From Silene conica (Eukaryota > Streptophyta > Magnoliopsida > Caryophyllales > Caryophyllaceae), in contig CM055313.2 in assembly GCA_029255685.2 (NCBI GenBank), forward strand, positions 73,386,641 to 73,450,640: a stretch of DNA of 64,000 bases, in the 5' to 3' direction. Positions 36,001-48,500 of this stretch are shown here, one piece after another. How positions within the stretch are numbered: the stretch's first letter is position 1; each line of letters opens with the position of its first letter. Under the pieces are notes generated by a model that was not told the origin of the DNA, ran no database searches, and saw only the letters and a list, made by a program, of their open reading frames with translations. Made by a program: the position numbers and the translations under genes.

Positions 36001-37706
36001 TTTGGAGTTGGTTCGTGTTGTTTTAGGGGAGAACGAGGACACGCGGGTACCACCCATAGAACCACCGTGGGTCAGTGGTGATCACGGTGGTGGCTAAGGG
36101 GTGGTATGGGGGCATGGTGGTGAGTGAAAAAGTGTGAAAAGAAGGGAGTACAGGAGTGTGCAGAGAGCAGTGTAACAGTGCATGTGTGCAGGCTGTTTGG
36201 AGTGGCCGTGGTGGTTATGGTGGTGGCTGCTGGTGGTGCCCAATGCTTGGTAGTGGTAGATGCTAGTACATAGTTGAGTTTAGGATAGTTGGTGGTGATT
36301 GTGGGTGTCTTGATTGGTGGCGGTGGTGCCGTGAACTAGGAGTGTACGAGTAGAAGTGGTGTTAGGATGGTTTGGTTAATTCACTTAGTTGTTGACTATG
36401 GGACTCGAACCCGGGCTGTGGGGCTGGTTGTTTAATAAGATTATTATTACTATCATATGTTAATGTTGTTATTACTATTATAATATGTTATTATTATTAT
36501 TATTATCCTTTCTATTGTTTATTCTTGTTATTTTATAATGGTTAGGATTGGTATTATTATTATGATTATAAGTTTATTATTAGTATTGATAATAATTATG
36601 TGATGGTCAATAATATTATTTCATTAAGTTTATGTTTGATGTTGTTAATAGTTTAAACTATTTAGTTCATGTTTGTTTAGTTGGGATCAATTAGTTTATA
36701 TTAGGTGAACTGGTTTAGCTAAATTGTTTAAATAGTGTTGTGACGGTAATTTTATTTAATCACCTAATTAAGTCAGTTGGCTAGTCGTACTTAATATAGT
36801 CTCGTTATGCGTAATGTATTATTTGATTAATTAAATTTATTGGTTGATATATTATATTTATCTACGTAATTATATGAGTAAGTGATTATGTATATTATTT
36901 TATTAGGTGTTGAGTATGTGATGGAGTGATTCTATTCATTGGATGTTAGCTGCATGATGGGATTATATTGCTATCCAGGTAGGTTACACTGGTGCTTGTT
37001 CTGTGTTAAGTTCTGTATAAATGTGCATTGTATGTTATGAATGCAAGTATGAGTTCTGAACATGATAGTTTATGGTTATTGATTTTGGTGTTGCATTCAT
37101 ACTCATGGCATATGCATTGGTTATTGAGAAAGATATTGATCAGATATTGTTCTGATGTAAAGCCCAGGGTGGTTCTGCAGACCAGGCCTGGTGTCTTATC
37201 AGATTTTGAGCTGGTGTTCGGCGACGGCCGATTATAGTCTGCCGGGAGGTTCGGTATGGCTGGGTATTTCGGGTTTGAGATTGAGAATTGAGATTGAGCT
37301 CGAGCATATCATGGCATTTGCATATTATTACTGTTGCATTATTTATTATTGCTTTATCCTACTCAACCGCGAGGTTGACAGTGTATTCGTGTACACCTAC
37401 GATGATCCGGAATGGGGAGTAAATTCTACAGGTCAGAGACAGATGGACTAGGAGCTTGGGCAAGCAGAGAGACATGGCTTGGACCTACTTAGAACTAGAT
37501 CACATACTTAGATATTTTCGGTTGTACTTTATTCCTTGCGTAATAGTTGTAATATCAAAAGTTTTAATTTAATCAGTTTTTATATAAAGTACTTTGGTTT
37601 GTTTTACTTTGTTATTCACTACCTCGGACATTCCGAGATGGTAACAACTCTATTTATTTGAGAATGTCTTGCTAAAGGCTCTTAAATAAATGGGGGTATT
37701 ACAAAG

Positions 37707-37718
37707 TGGTATCAGAGC
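37707..37718 (+). other. Primer-binding site of Element 3
   Basis: TGGTATCAGAGC, three bases after the left LTR, complementary to plant initiator methionine tRNA. Confidence 0.93.
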
Positions 37719-37927
37719 GAACGATTCTCAGGCCTAAAAACAAATGAATAATAATAATGAACATAGGAAGAGTCAGATAAAATGAACCCCAGGCTAGTAA
37801 CTGTTAGGAGCCCCAGGATTGGGATGAGTTAGGGGCCCCCCTCAAACCAAGCCACTGGCCCTTTCAATCTAACCTGGTCACCCTTGAGAGATGTAGAGCG
37901 TGGGTAGTATAGAATAAAGGACAGGAC

Positions 37928-38026
<99 letters not shown>

Positions 38027-40550
38027 CTAACGTTTCCGCAGCAAAGGAATGAGGTAAGTATCATGTGAAATATGGTTGGAGATCCGTGTTGTATGAGATT
38101 TATATTGAATGTTGACTGGGATATATGATTCCAAGTATTGAGAACATGAGTATGTGAATGTGAGTATGGATCTATATTTATCGAGCCATAGATAGAGTGA
38201 TGTGATCATATGATTTAGTCTTCTGACATGACCATATGATATCTGGTTATTAAATGATTATCGTAATTATGAATGTATTGGCTGGTGTGTGGATATGAAT
38301 GATCAGATTTATGCGTTATAGTAATCCATGTCTAGTGATATGCGGAATGTGATGCCCCAAGCCATGAGTGTCATATAGTTATGTGTTACATTTGTATATA
38401 CATATATAGATATTCAGTCATTTAGTTGATCTATTTGTTTCTGTTTCGCAATCTTTACCGTGTTTTAGATGACAATTACAGCTTGAAATGATGAATAAAT
38501 GCTAATATGATGCAACATGATTTCTATGCTTCGATGATATGTCAACATGTTTGGGAGAGTAATGGTTGTATGTAAATGTGATAATATGAAGTGATTTTTA
38601 AGGAACAAAATTTTTGATAAACTTTCATAATGTTACCTTGTTTGTACGGACTGCCTTTTAAAATATGTTCTCTATATGTATATGAAAATTTTATGTGTGA
38701 TAACCATCTGAATTAGCTTTCCAATGCCGTTGGGTTCATGTTAATACGAGTTATATTTTGCGAGAAATAAATATTTTAGTCGACAGTGGTCAGATTGTCA
38801 CTGTACAATTCTGTTTTGACCCATGTTTTTGCAAAGGAAATCATTTAAAACGTGTTTATTTATTTTTTTTTGCATAATTTCAACTCTATTGTTTAGAATA
38901 TTCATTCAAGTTTTCAAAATGATAAACCACGTAAAATCTTAAGGATTCGTTATTTAATTGTAATTTTTTTTTTTTTTTTGCAAGTTGCCCGAGTTGCTGC
39001 CTAATTGCTGTGAGGTTTCTGTTCAGACCAACAGAGTTGTAAAATTTGTTATAAATAATTTCCTTAAGCTTTGCATTTGATTCTTTTTCGTATGATTAGT
39101 TAATTCACTATATTTTGTAAAAACTATAATAGCTCGCAAAATAGCTAAGTGGTTATTTAATTATGATTTTTGGAAGTTGCAGCGTGACTTATGATTATTG
39201 AAATTGTACGTTATGTAAAATTTCTATATAAAAGTTTGATCAAATATGAGTTATGTGATGTAACCATGTAATATTCTAATATGCCATTAGTAGCATGAAC
39301 AGTAGGCCTATGATATGGATATGAACTTTGATATATAATAAAATAACCTTAACTATTATTGGTGAGTTTATATGAAGTTAGGTTCTTTTATACCGACGCT
39401 ATTGTTATGCCACAAGGTGATTACATATTGTTATGTTTAAATCTGATCACAATATATTGAATTAGTAATTTGGTTGACACGTGCGTTGTGGGAATGTTGT
39501 TCTTGTTTTCGATCTGTAACTTGTAAAATCGTCAGTTGATTCGTGTTTATAAATTGCCATCAATTACAACTTCATCGTTTTGAAAGTTTCAAAATGTGTT
39601 CAAAGTGATAATCCGTGATAAAGCTGATGTTTGATGATTATGGTAATTGTTTTGAAACATGATAGAAGCTGTAGCTACATGTTGATGAAGTATTTGCCTG
39701 AATATGAAATTGTTCCACATGATATAAACCTCTTATTTTGCAAGTTATATGTATTATTAGTTTTATAATAAATGATGTAATGTGAGTAGATGGGAAATGT
39801 ACCTAAGTGATTTTAACTTATATATACCTAGAAATACTAAGTTGTCTTGCTAGTCTATGATTGGTGTCTATCTTGTAAATATGTCATTGCTCCGTGTTTA
39901 ATTACATTAATTAAATTTTGCCTAATGTCATTTTCTCTTATCTGCATAAACATGATTTTGCCTCTATAATGTGTTTATGAGCATGAAGTGTGTTGACTTG
40001 TCGAGTATGAACTATGAATTAGCGGATTGTCTACATTGGTGTAAATGTGTTAAATTGTGATAAAATTTCCAAGTGTATATAAGTGTTGGTTACCTTAACT
40101 TGTCTTACTGTGTAGCATGAAATTGACAAACATGTTTGGTTGCTTTAAAAGTCGGATGCTAGTTTCCCAGTATGGATGAGTAAGTAACTTAACGGATGAT
40201 TTGTGATTGTTGTTTGAGTGATCTTCTTGAGCTTTGGATGTGAAATTTTATAATGAGGTTACGGGGACGTAACCATGTCTTAAGGAGGTTATGATGGTAA
40301 AATCTTGATGATTTGCGATCTGGCTAGTTGATATATCATGATTGGTGACTGAGAATAGGATTGTTCTGATTAATTTGTTATGGTTTGGTCAATGTTGTGG
40401 TTCTTTAAGTGTCATGTATTCCTTTCGTATGTTAAACTTTGGGGACAAAGTTTCTTAAGGGGGATAGAATGTAACATTTCGCTTTTTAGGAGCTCGTATA
40501 AGTTCTACTTGTGTTGTCTTATGCTTGTGGGGTGTTTTGTTGTCGTTACG
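37719..40550 (+). other. Element 3 internal non-coding region
   Basis: About 2.8 kb homologous to the internal regions of Elements 1 and 2 and the only one without an insert, so it serves as the empty-site reference for Element 2 (near 38250) and the LINE-like insert (near 39215). It contains a TA microsatellite and the relic AACTTTGGGGACAAAGTT motif with a G tract and TGTAACA (40434-40477). No coding frame. Confidence 0.85.
37930..38022 (+). repeat. (TA)n microsatellite
   Basis: About 46 uninterrupted TA units in the Element 3 internal region. The corresponding place in Element 2 (near 7200) has only a few. Confidence 0.97.
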
Positions 40551-40594
40551 GGACGGCGAACTTTAGGACGAAGTTCATTTTAAGGAGGGAAGAC
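40551..40594 (+). other. Element 3 polypurine tract region
   Basis: GAACTTTAGGACGAAGTTC followed by TTTTAAGGAGGGAAGAC ending directly at the right LTR. Same arrangement as in Elements 1 and 2, with a weaker hairpin. Confidence 0.8.
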
Positions 40595-40974
40595 TGTAAT
40601 ACCTCGTATTTTAGCCTCGGTCAACGACAGTCAAACCGTGTTTTATACAAGTATATCAAAAGGAATGTTTATAAAGTATTTTACGTAAAAAGTTATTATT
40701 TTATAAATCGTATTTCTACGATTATTTCGTATTTCATAACCATGTTATATTTGACATTTATTCTTAAAAGGATATTTCATTTGTATTTCTTTAATTTTGA
40801 TAATATATTTATAATTAAATATAATTCCTATTTTATATTTAATTCTCATTTTATTTGTTTTTATTATTTAAGTCGTAATTATATTTACATTCTAATTTTT
40901 ATATAAATTCGTTTGCAAGTACTAATAGTTTTATATTATGATAATTAATTAATATTTACACTATTACAAAAAGG

Positions 40975-41460
40975 GGAAACGAGGACGGTTGAAAACGTCC
41001 TAAAACATGAAAGGAACCGTCCTAAATTCCCCCGTCCTCGTTGCCTAAGAGGACGGTTGAAAAAAAGTCAAACCGTCCTCTTTGTATATATCAAAGAGGA
41101 CGGTTGTAATTTGAACCGTCTTCTTTGTATATACCAAAGAGGACGGTTGTAATTTGACCCGTCTTCTTTGTATATATCAAAGAGGACGGTTGCAATTAGA
41201 ACCGTCTTCTTTGATATATATGAAAGAGGACGGTTGCATATAGAACCGTCTTCTTTGATATTTTTAAGGAGGACGGTTGGAGTTTTGAACCGTCTTGTTT
41301 TTAACATGCTGACATAATTTTAAAAGGTGAATTTTAGGACGCTTATGAACAAAACCGTCCTCTATAGCCAATTTTTTGGGCGCCAATTTAAAACAATTAT
41401 CGCAAGCCATTTTAAATGCTCGCACAATTACCGCAAGCCATTTAAAACCGTCCTGTATAG
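40975..41460 (+). repeat. CACTA-3 left subterminal repeats
   Basis: Repeated modules of AAGAGGACGGTT, a short AT-rich spacer and AACCGTCTTCTTT, each a potential hairpin, with a period of about 55-60 bases. The probable binding array of the element's own TNPA-type protein. Confidence 0.92.
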
Positions 41461-41769
41461 CCAATAAACGCAGCAGTAGTCACATACCCCCACATGGCAG
41501 CAATGAGACAACAACAACACAGTACCACACGACTATACAAACCACAAGCACGTACTACCAATTAACTCAACAATGTTAATTTCATATAACGAACAAAAGA
41601 ACAAAAGAACGAATTTTTGACAACAATGTTGTTTCATTAACTTAAATATATCATCTCCTACATTTCAGAAAAAAGCAATAAGTTTGTTTCTATAAAATAC
41701 GAACTATAATATAAGTTCAACACAACTTACAAAATTTGAAGCTATCTAGATAGAATCTGATGGTATACT

Positions 41770-44700
41770 TTAAACGCTTCCTTCAAATCCTTGCGCCAGA
41801 AACTGCAATACATATGTTGCCCAAATGTCCCGCACCTCGTCAATTTGATCAACTGAGTATGTCTTTGGTGCCTTAAACATGAACTATACATAGAAATAAA
41901 AGACACAATTACAATCATTTACACAAGGCGTGTAAGTTATATCAAAATAAGTAAATATTGCGGCCAAAAAACAATAAAGCACGTACACTTGGCATAATAT
42001 TAATATATCGTCCTCTAATGATCTCCAACATATATCGGCAGACGTAATATCCACATAAGACGCTTCCAACGGACTGCGTAGGACACTAAAATCGAAATCA
42101 TGTGAATTTGACTACAACTTATAAACAAGAAAGTCATAACAATAAAACATAAACTACTATATATAATTATTTAGGAGATAACAAGATTATTAGTTAGAGC
42201 GAGAGATACCTTTATTATTTTCCATTCAAACTCTTTTTGTTGACATTTCTCAGGATCCATAGAACTTATCTTCGTAATTGCCATGTGTTAAATATATGTT
42301 ATAAACTCCTAATTATAGTTATTTTACGAAATAAAGTAAATGTAAATATACTTGATAATTGAAATTTCTTAAATCATATACATGCTAAACTTACATACTA
42401 ATTGTATCCTCCAAAAATTTACGAGGCTCTCGAATTCCAAGTGGATCACACCAATATACTACATTATCCTTTGGATTGATAGCAGCCAACATCCAATGAT
42501 CACTACCATTTATAAAGTTAACAATGTATCAATATCAATAAGTAGCATTAAATAATATAGTTAGTATAGCTAGTTTGAAAAAAAAAGGTACATACCCTTC
42601 AAAATATGGAGCAAAAATAAGCTTTCGACCTCTTTCACAACCCGTACATGTCATAGCCTTAGCAATATAGTCTGGCCGGTTATCTTCATTTTCAAAACTA
42701 GCAAACTTGGACAATGATGTGGGGCACAAGAATCCATATGAACTTGTACATTGATTACTCACTACTAGTTCAGTCAAATACCTACCACAAAGAAAAAAGA
42801 TAATTGCTGAAGGCACCCATCACTATAAAATCAATGGGGTTTAATTGGTAGAAAAAGTATTTGAAGAGTAACCAAACCTCATGAACAAAGCAATGTGGGA
42901 GGCACTTATCTTTTCTTCATCACACCAATGAATAAGATCTTCATAGTTAAGCATGCATTTCTGTTTATGGTGTAGTACATGCTCATCTATATCCACATTA
43001 ATCATCGTTGCACTTGTCTTTAACACGCGAGCCTCATTTGCCAACTTCTTCAATGACAAGGTTCTCCACTTTTGCCTGAACTCGAGACTAACTTTCACAC
43101 CAAGAAAACTGGTTGATGTTGTTGGGTCTAAAGACATACACTTTGGTTTTGTAGAATTGGTTCGTTCCGGTGTCTGTTCTTCTCCCATATTTTTCTGCAA
43201 GAAAGATGCAAAAAATAGAAATATTTCACAGCAATTCAAAATGAATTTGAACTATACATGCCTCTTTATGCCAACAATTGAAATTACCTCATTAGGAGTA
43301 TGAATATGCTTTTGTGGCCATTGAACAAATGAGTCCTTAGCATCACTTAATATCTCCAAGTCACCAACGGGAACAGGCAACAAAGCTTTTTCGGACCCCT
43401 TGTAGATTCTCTTGATTGTGACTTTTTTAAAACCATCACGTAGGGTGGTGCCGTGAATGGAAACAAACTCCCCATCATGTGACGTGTACACCAACCCGAA
43501 AGCAATCATCTTTATCGGTTTTCCTGGCAATGATAATAAACATTTCTGCCAAGCCTACACATTATATATTGCATTAGGGTATAATTAACTCAGGAACAGG
43601 CTAAATTGACAAGTGTATGATCTACATGTTAAGATATAAAACAGTACCTCTGGTGTTGAGATAGAAAACTTCTGAATAGTGGTGACTGGAGTACGAACTA
43701 CCTCTGCTGGTGTTGAGATAGAAACATTTGGAATGGTGGTCACTGGAGTACGGAAAACCTCGGCTGATAGTGGCTCAGATAGTGGCTCCTCACTACAAGA
43801 TGGCTCACTTAGTTTGTCCTTATTATGGGATGACTCATCGTTAGGTGACTCCTCTCGGGCTGGTGACTGAGTCCCCTCCAAAGGTTCACGGCTTCCATGT
43901 GTACTTTTAGTTGTCGCGTCTATAAAACGAGCTAATACCTTTTCACTTGGCCGCTCACCTGTTTGCTAGAACTTCAACATCACCATTTGAGTTTCCTTTA
44001 ATTGCTCTTCCAAAGTCCTTATCTACACAAGAAAATAATTGAACACGACTTGATCAAATTATAGTTCCGACTCAAATTTGAATGAGTAAGGCCGGTAAAG
44101 ATTGGTATATTGAAAAAATTATAGGCTGATGGCTGATCAAATATCAAATAAATAAATTACCTCTTCCTTTAACTGTGTTGGAGTCGGGTTTTTGGAAGGT
44201 TTCCCAAAAAAATTCTTTTATGCCTATGCCACTGGGAACTCCTCGGACACGACCAGGATGTTCGGCCTTGCCAATCGCCTTAAAGAGTATATCTTCTTGT
44301 CCATCAGGAACAAATACACCTGCCTCTACGTCTTTCTTTAGTGCTTCCTACGATTCATATAAAAGAAAATAGTTGTTAAACATTTCTTTTTGGTAAAAGG
44401 TAAGTATATAAAATATATCAAGAACAAAAGTACATCTGAGACTACATATAATACAAGGTATTCATAAATATAAGCCCTATGCTAGCTCCTTGTAGTCTCC
44501 TTGTAAACAATTCCATATCCTGCACAAATGATGCAACACTTGTGCATAAACCAGCCCCGTTCCAGCCTCTACTGCTCTGCCCCATCCACGAATTATGGCT
44601 CGGCCATCAGATAACCAGACCTGACTTGCTGCTCAACAGTCCAAACGCCAGGCCTACCCCTGTAGACATCAGACCTGCACACAATGCTACTCTGCCAGAC

Positions 44701-45560
44701 CAGGACAGTCTGTTCAGAATGCTTCTGCACACCTTACTCCTCACTGCAATTCACATAACCAGCAGCGGGTAACAAAAGACACGATATATTAATGTCAACA
44801 TTTCAAAAACTGGGGCTACTGGTTTCGGAAATAAGAGTACGAAGTGCTACAATAAGCAGTTCACTACTGGAGCAGAAATTAACATAATCAGTCATAAGAG
44901 TACGAAGTGCTACAATAAGTAGTGGGCTATGCTTTGAGCAGTGCAAATAAGAGTCGAATATACATATACTTACAATTTTATTTTCCACTTCCTTAACATA
45001 ATCAGTCATATCTCCATTCTCGGACTGGTGAGCCCTTAGCCAAATTAAATATCGATCAACTTTCTCCAATGGGCATCCCTTTGCGGCGAAATCTTCTTTC
45101 TAAAAAGACATTTAACTTAAGTTGGCTAAAATATCAAGTGTGAATGCAAAAAAAATTAAAAGTTAACTTACCACTTTCTTCTAAATGCCCCGATATCCTG
45201 CTCGAGAACCATGGTATTGTGCTTTCCTTTGAGCCGCATTCTGCTTATTTTTCTCACTAATAGCCTGTTTTTCATCTCAAAAATGGGATTAATAACACTG
45301 TGATACCTAGTCAAGCTATCATAGTTTCTATATTATAAGAAAGAAATTACCTTAAATGCATTAGTAGTATGGGAGACCACAAATGAATTCCATTCTTCCG
45401 GTGTTATCTGCTTCCACAAGGTTGGTGGGGTCGACCGTATAGCTCCCGTCTCCTTGTCGTATAACCAATCACAGACTAACTTACTCTTCCACTTTCTCCA
45501 TAACTCCCCTGCCTTACCAAGGCACCAATCTTCACGTTCCTTCCTAACCGTGAATGCCCC
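41770..45560 (-). pseudogene. CACTA-3 second gene: transposase_24-like domain plus Ulp1 cysteine protease
   Basis: Multi-exon gene on minus. An exon at 45560-45351, with TAG acceptor and GT donor, encodes WRKWKSKLVCDWLY and TPEEWNSFVVSHTTNAFK, followed near 45270-45190 by SEKNKQNAAQRKAQYHGS: the plant En/Spm transposase_24 pattern. A later exon (about 44350-44170) has EHPGRVRGVPSG, also typical. Then come a Ser/Thr/Pro-rich linker (43881-43630), a DUF8039-like block (43530-43280; ALLPVP, SFVQWPQKH), and Ulp1 (C48) parts: His and Asp in DHWML and YWCDPLG (about 42500-42420), nucleophile Cys in LCGYYVCRYM (exon starting 42085), and the tail exon 41883-41770. The catalytic residues appear present. 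A stop after AGYRGI (near 45183) and uncertain exon joins make its integrity doubtful, so it is scored as a probable pseudogene. Confidence 0.65.
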
Positions 45561-45643
45561 CTACATGGTCCAAGCAGATATTGTAAAAAAACAAACCTTT
45601 TTTGTAAAAAAAAACATAATTCATACTTAAAAATAAAGTAATT

Positions 45644-48287
45644 TTATTCATATAATTCATAACAAAAACATAATTCATACTTCTCGCTTTTATTTCGATG
45701 CTTATCTCTTAAGAACACCATGTGTTCTTCGATGTATGGTTGTACCTCATCATCATTGTGAAGGACATATGTATGTGCAGTATGCCACTTCTCTGTTGCC
45801 ATATCTTGACAAACATGACCTCTAAGCCCTTTGCCCATCATCCACTCACTATGTCGGCTCTTAGGAACTCCAAGTAATTCTGCATTGGATAAGTGAGTAT
45901 AACAAAAAGAAAGCGCTTCATCAATAATTGCACGCTCAGCAATAAACCCTTCGGGCCGATATCTATTAGAAGTATACGACTTATACACTTTCATCAATCT
46001 TTCAAACGGATATTGATACCTCAAATAAACTGGCCCAAGGTATCTAATCTCTCTAACCAAGTGTACAGTTAGATGAACCATGATCGTGAAAAAAGAAGGG
46101 GGAAAATACATTTCAAATTGGCAAAGAGATGAAACAATCAGTTTTTGCAAGGAGTCCAACTCTGCGGGATCAATAACTTTGTTGCATATGGCATTGAAAA
46201 AAAAAACAGAACCTACTTATAGCAAATCGAACCTTTTTAGGTAAAATGGAACGAATAGCTACAGGTAGTAATTGTTGCATCAATGCATGCGAGTCATGAG
46301 ACTTTAAACCAGTAAGCTTGAGATCTCGCATTTATACGAGATTGCTTATATTTGAAGAATATCCCTCAGGAACTTTAACACCATGCAAGCACTGACAAAA
46401 CTCCATTTTCTCCTTTTTTGAAAGCGTATGAGCAGCCGGAGGCAAATACGAACGTGTTCCCTTCTCCTGCGGTGCTATCTCAGGCCTAATGTTCATATCC
46501 ATCATATCCTTCCTAGCCGCCTTGTTGTCCTTGGACTTATTTGGGACATTGAGAAGAGTGTTGATGATATTATCACATACATTCTTCTCAATATGCATAA
46601 CATCTAAGTAGTGTCTTATAGAGAGGTCACGCCAATAAGGAAGTTGCTGAAAAAGAGAACTCATCTTCTTATAACCACGAGACGCCAATTTTGAACCTTT
46701 CTTCCCATATGTAATCTGAATATCTTTTACCTTTTCATATACTTCATTCCCCGTTAATATCTTAGGAGGTGGACGATGTTCGGGCTTCCCATTGAACGCT
46801 TTTTGTTGCCTTCGATAAGAATGATCCTTATCTAAAAACCTACAATATCCTAAGTAGGCCTGCTTTCGAGAAAATGTCAAATAGCAAGAATCTACATCTT
46901 CACAACACAGAGGGCACGCCTCTTTCCCATGTACACTATGCCCGCAAAGATTGCCATATGCAGGAAAGTCAGATATAGTGCACAATAACATTGCTTTTAA
47001 ATTGAATACGTTATTCTGATAGGCGTCAAAAACTTGTATCCCCTTATCCCATAATAATTTCAAATCATCAAGAAAAGGAGCCAAATATACATCTATATCG
47101 TTACCAGGTTCTTTAGGCCCAGAAATCAACAAGGACAACATCAAATATTTGCATTTCATGCACAAATATGGCGGTAAGTTGTAAATAGCTAAAAGCACCG
47201 GCCAAGTACTATGCTGGCTACTCAAATTTCCATACGGATTCATCCCGTCGGTTGATAATGCACGACGAATATTTCTGGATTCTTTACCAAACTCCGGGTA
47301 CTTAGAATCAATGTACTTCCACTCTAACCCATCGGTCGGGTGTCTCAACTTCCCATCATTAGCTTTAGCATTTTTATGCCATGACATTAGCTTCGCATCT
47401 TCCTTATTCGCAAAAAGGCGTATCAACCTCGGAATTATTGGAAAATACCACAAAACTTTTGCCAGAATCCCCTCCTTCTTTTTATACCGCCACTCTTTGC
47501 AAACTGGACAGTGTGTGCATGCCTCATATTCTTTGCGATATAGTATACAATCATCGGGACATGCATGAATTTTTACATATTGCATACCAATTCCGCGAAG
47601 TATCTTCTTTGCTTCATAGGTGCGATCCGGAAGAACATTATCTTCGGGAAGCATGTCTTTCAACAATTCTAGGAGGTCATTAAAACTCTTGTCGCTCCAC
47701 CCATATTTCGCTTTCAAATTATACAACTTAACCGTTGACGACAATTTTGTGTATTTCTTGCAACTCTTATACAACGGCATCTCTGAATCTTTTAACTTCT
47801 CTTATACAACATTTATGTCGTCGAAATTATTTTCATTAAGTTCTTCATCATCATCTGTAATGTCTTCATCGACATTTATAGACGAGTTCTCTTCTTCCTC
47901 ATTGTCTCCACCAAAATCTCCCCATATATTTTCAGAGTTATCATCAGCCTCATCAATCGACTCCGATTTCATACCCAGGTCTGAATTTTCTACTAAAACA
48001 GGATCTTTTTCACTAAATTGGAAATTAATACCTCATGTTCCTCCTTTTATGACTCTAGATTCTCCGTGAAAAGTCCAGCGTCTATACTTTTGATTAAAAT
48101 TTCTCTTTTGTAAATGAATTTGTACATCTGACAAACTCATATAACTCATATTAAGACACATATCACAAGGGCACGCTATGCTAGACGTGTTTGCCACATT
48201 CTCTCTAACAAAGGCATAAAATTCAGCTAACCCGACATCATATTCTGGGTCACCTCTTTTCCCAGAACTCATCCAAGTACGATCCAT
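45644..48287 (-). pseudogene. TNP2-like CACTA transposase, broken
   Basis: Minus strand. The N-terminal transposase-associated domain (48287 onward: MDRTWM, IACPCDMC, HLQKRNF) is followed by an acidic stretch, the tnp2 transposase body (47780-46332: CPDDCILYRKEY, CPVCKEWRYK, HPTDGLEWK, LSTDGMNPYG, HYLDVMHIEKNVCDNI), and the DUF4218 region (46159-45644: MVHLTVHLVREIRYLGPV, YPFERLMKVYK). At least three stops lie in the shared frame (48033-48035, 47802-47804, about 46332) and a one-base slip in a T run near 46195-46205 shifts the DUF4218 part. It would excise and integrate the element if intact. As it stands it cannot give a full protein, so any movement needed another copy. Confidence 0.9.
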
Positions 48288-48377
48288 CTTTATCTATATA
48301 AACATATCAAACAATGTAATTTCAGTATACTAAAGGTTAATGATAATGCTCATATCTTTATAGGTTAACACTTTCAA

Positions 48378-48500
48378 CATTTAATATATGTGAATAATAT
48401 TTGTAATTATCAAAAAATAACATTTAATATATGTGAATAATATTTGTAATTATCAAAAAATAACATTTAATTTATGTGAATAATATTTGTAATTATCAAA
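48378..48500 (+). repeat. 43-base tandem repeat, three copies
   Basis: Three near-identical units of CATTTAATATATGTGAATAA... start at 48378, 48421 and 48464. They lie just upstream of the CACTA-3 transposase start on its coding strand, so they fall in its promoter or leader. Confidence 0.92.

Larger units (their letters stand above)
28065..37703 (+). repeat. Element 3 left LTR, interrupted by S2
   Basis: Starts TGTAATACCCCGTATTTTAG, runs to 28764, resumes at 35355 after S2 and its duplication, and ends GGGGTATTACA at 37703. The last part has the conserved hairpins at 37363-37378 and 37623-37637. GTGG-rich frames around 35455-36120 recur in the right LTR and are not genes. Confidence 0.92.

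Noticed and set aside
36388..36412. tRNA B-box-like GGGTTCGAGTCC on the minus strand (also near 51667)
   Set aside because: No A box at the right distance and no cloverleaf; the motif repeats only because it is in both LTRs of Element 3.
40975..41310. CRISPR-like regular repeats
   Set aside because: These are CACTA subterminal hairpin modules in a plant genome; units are inverted and spacers are AT-rich and similar.
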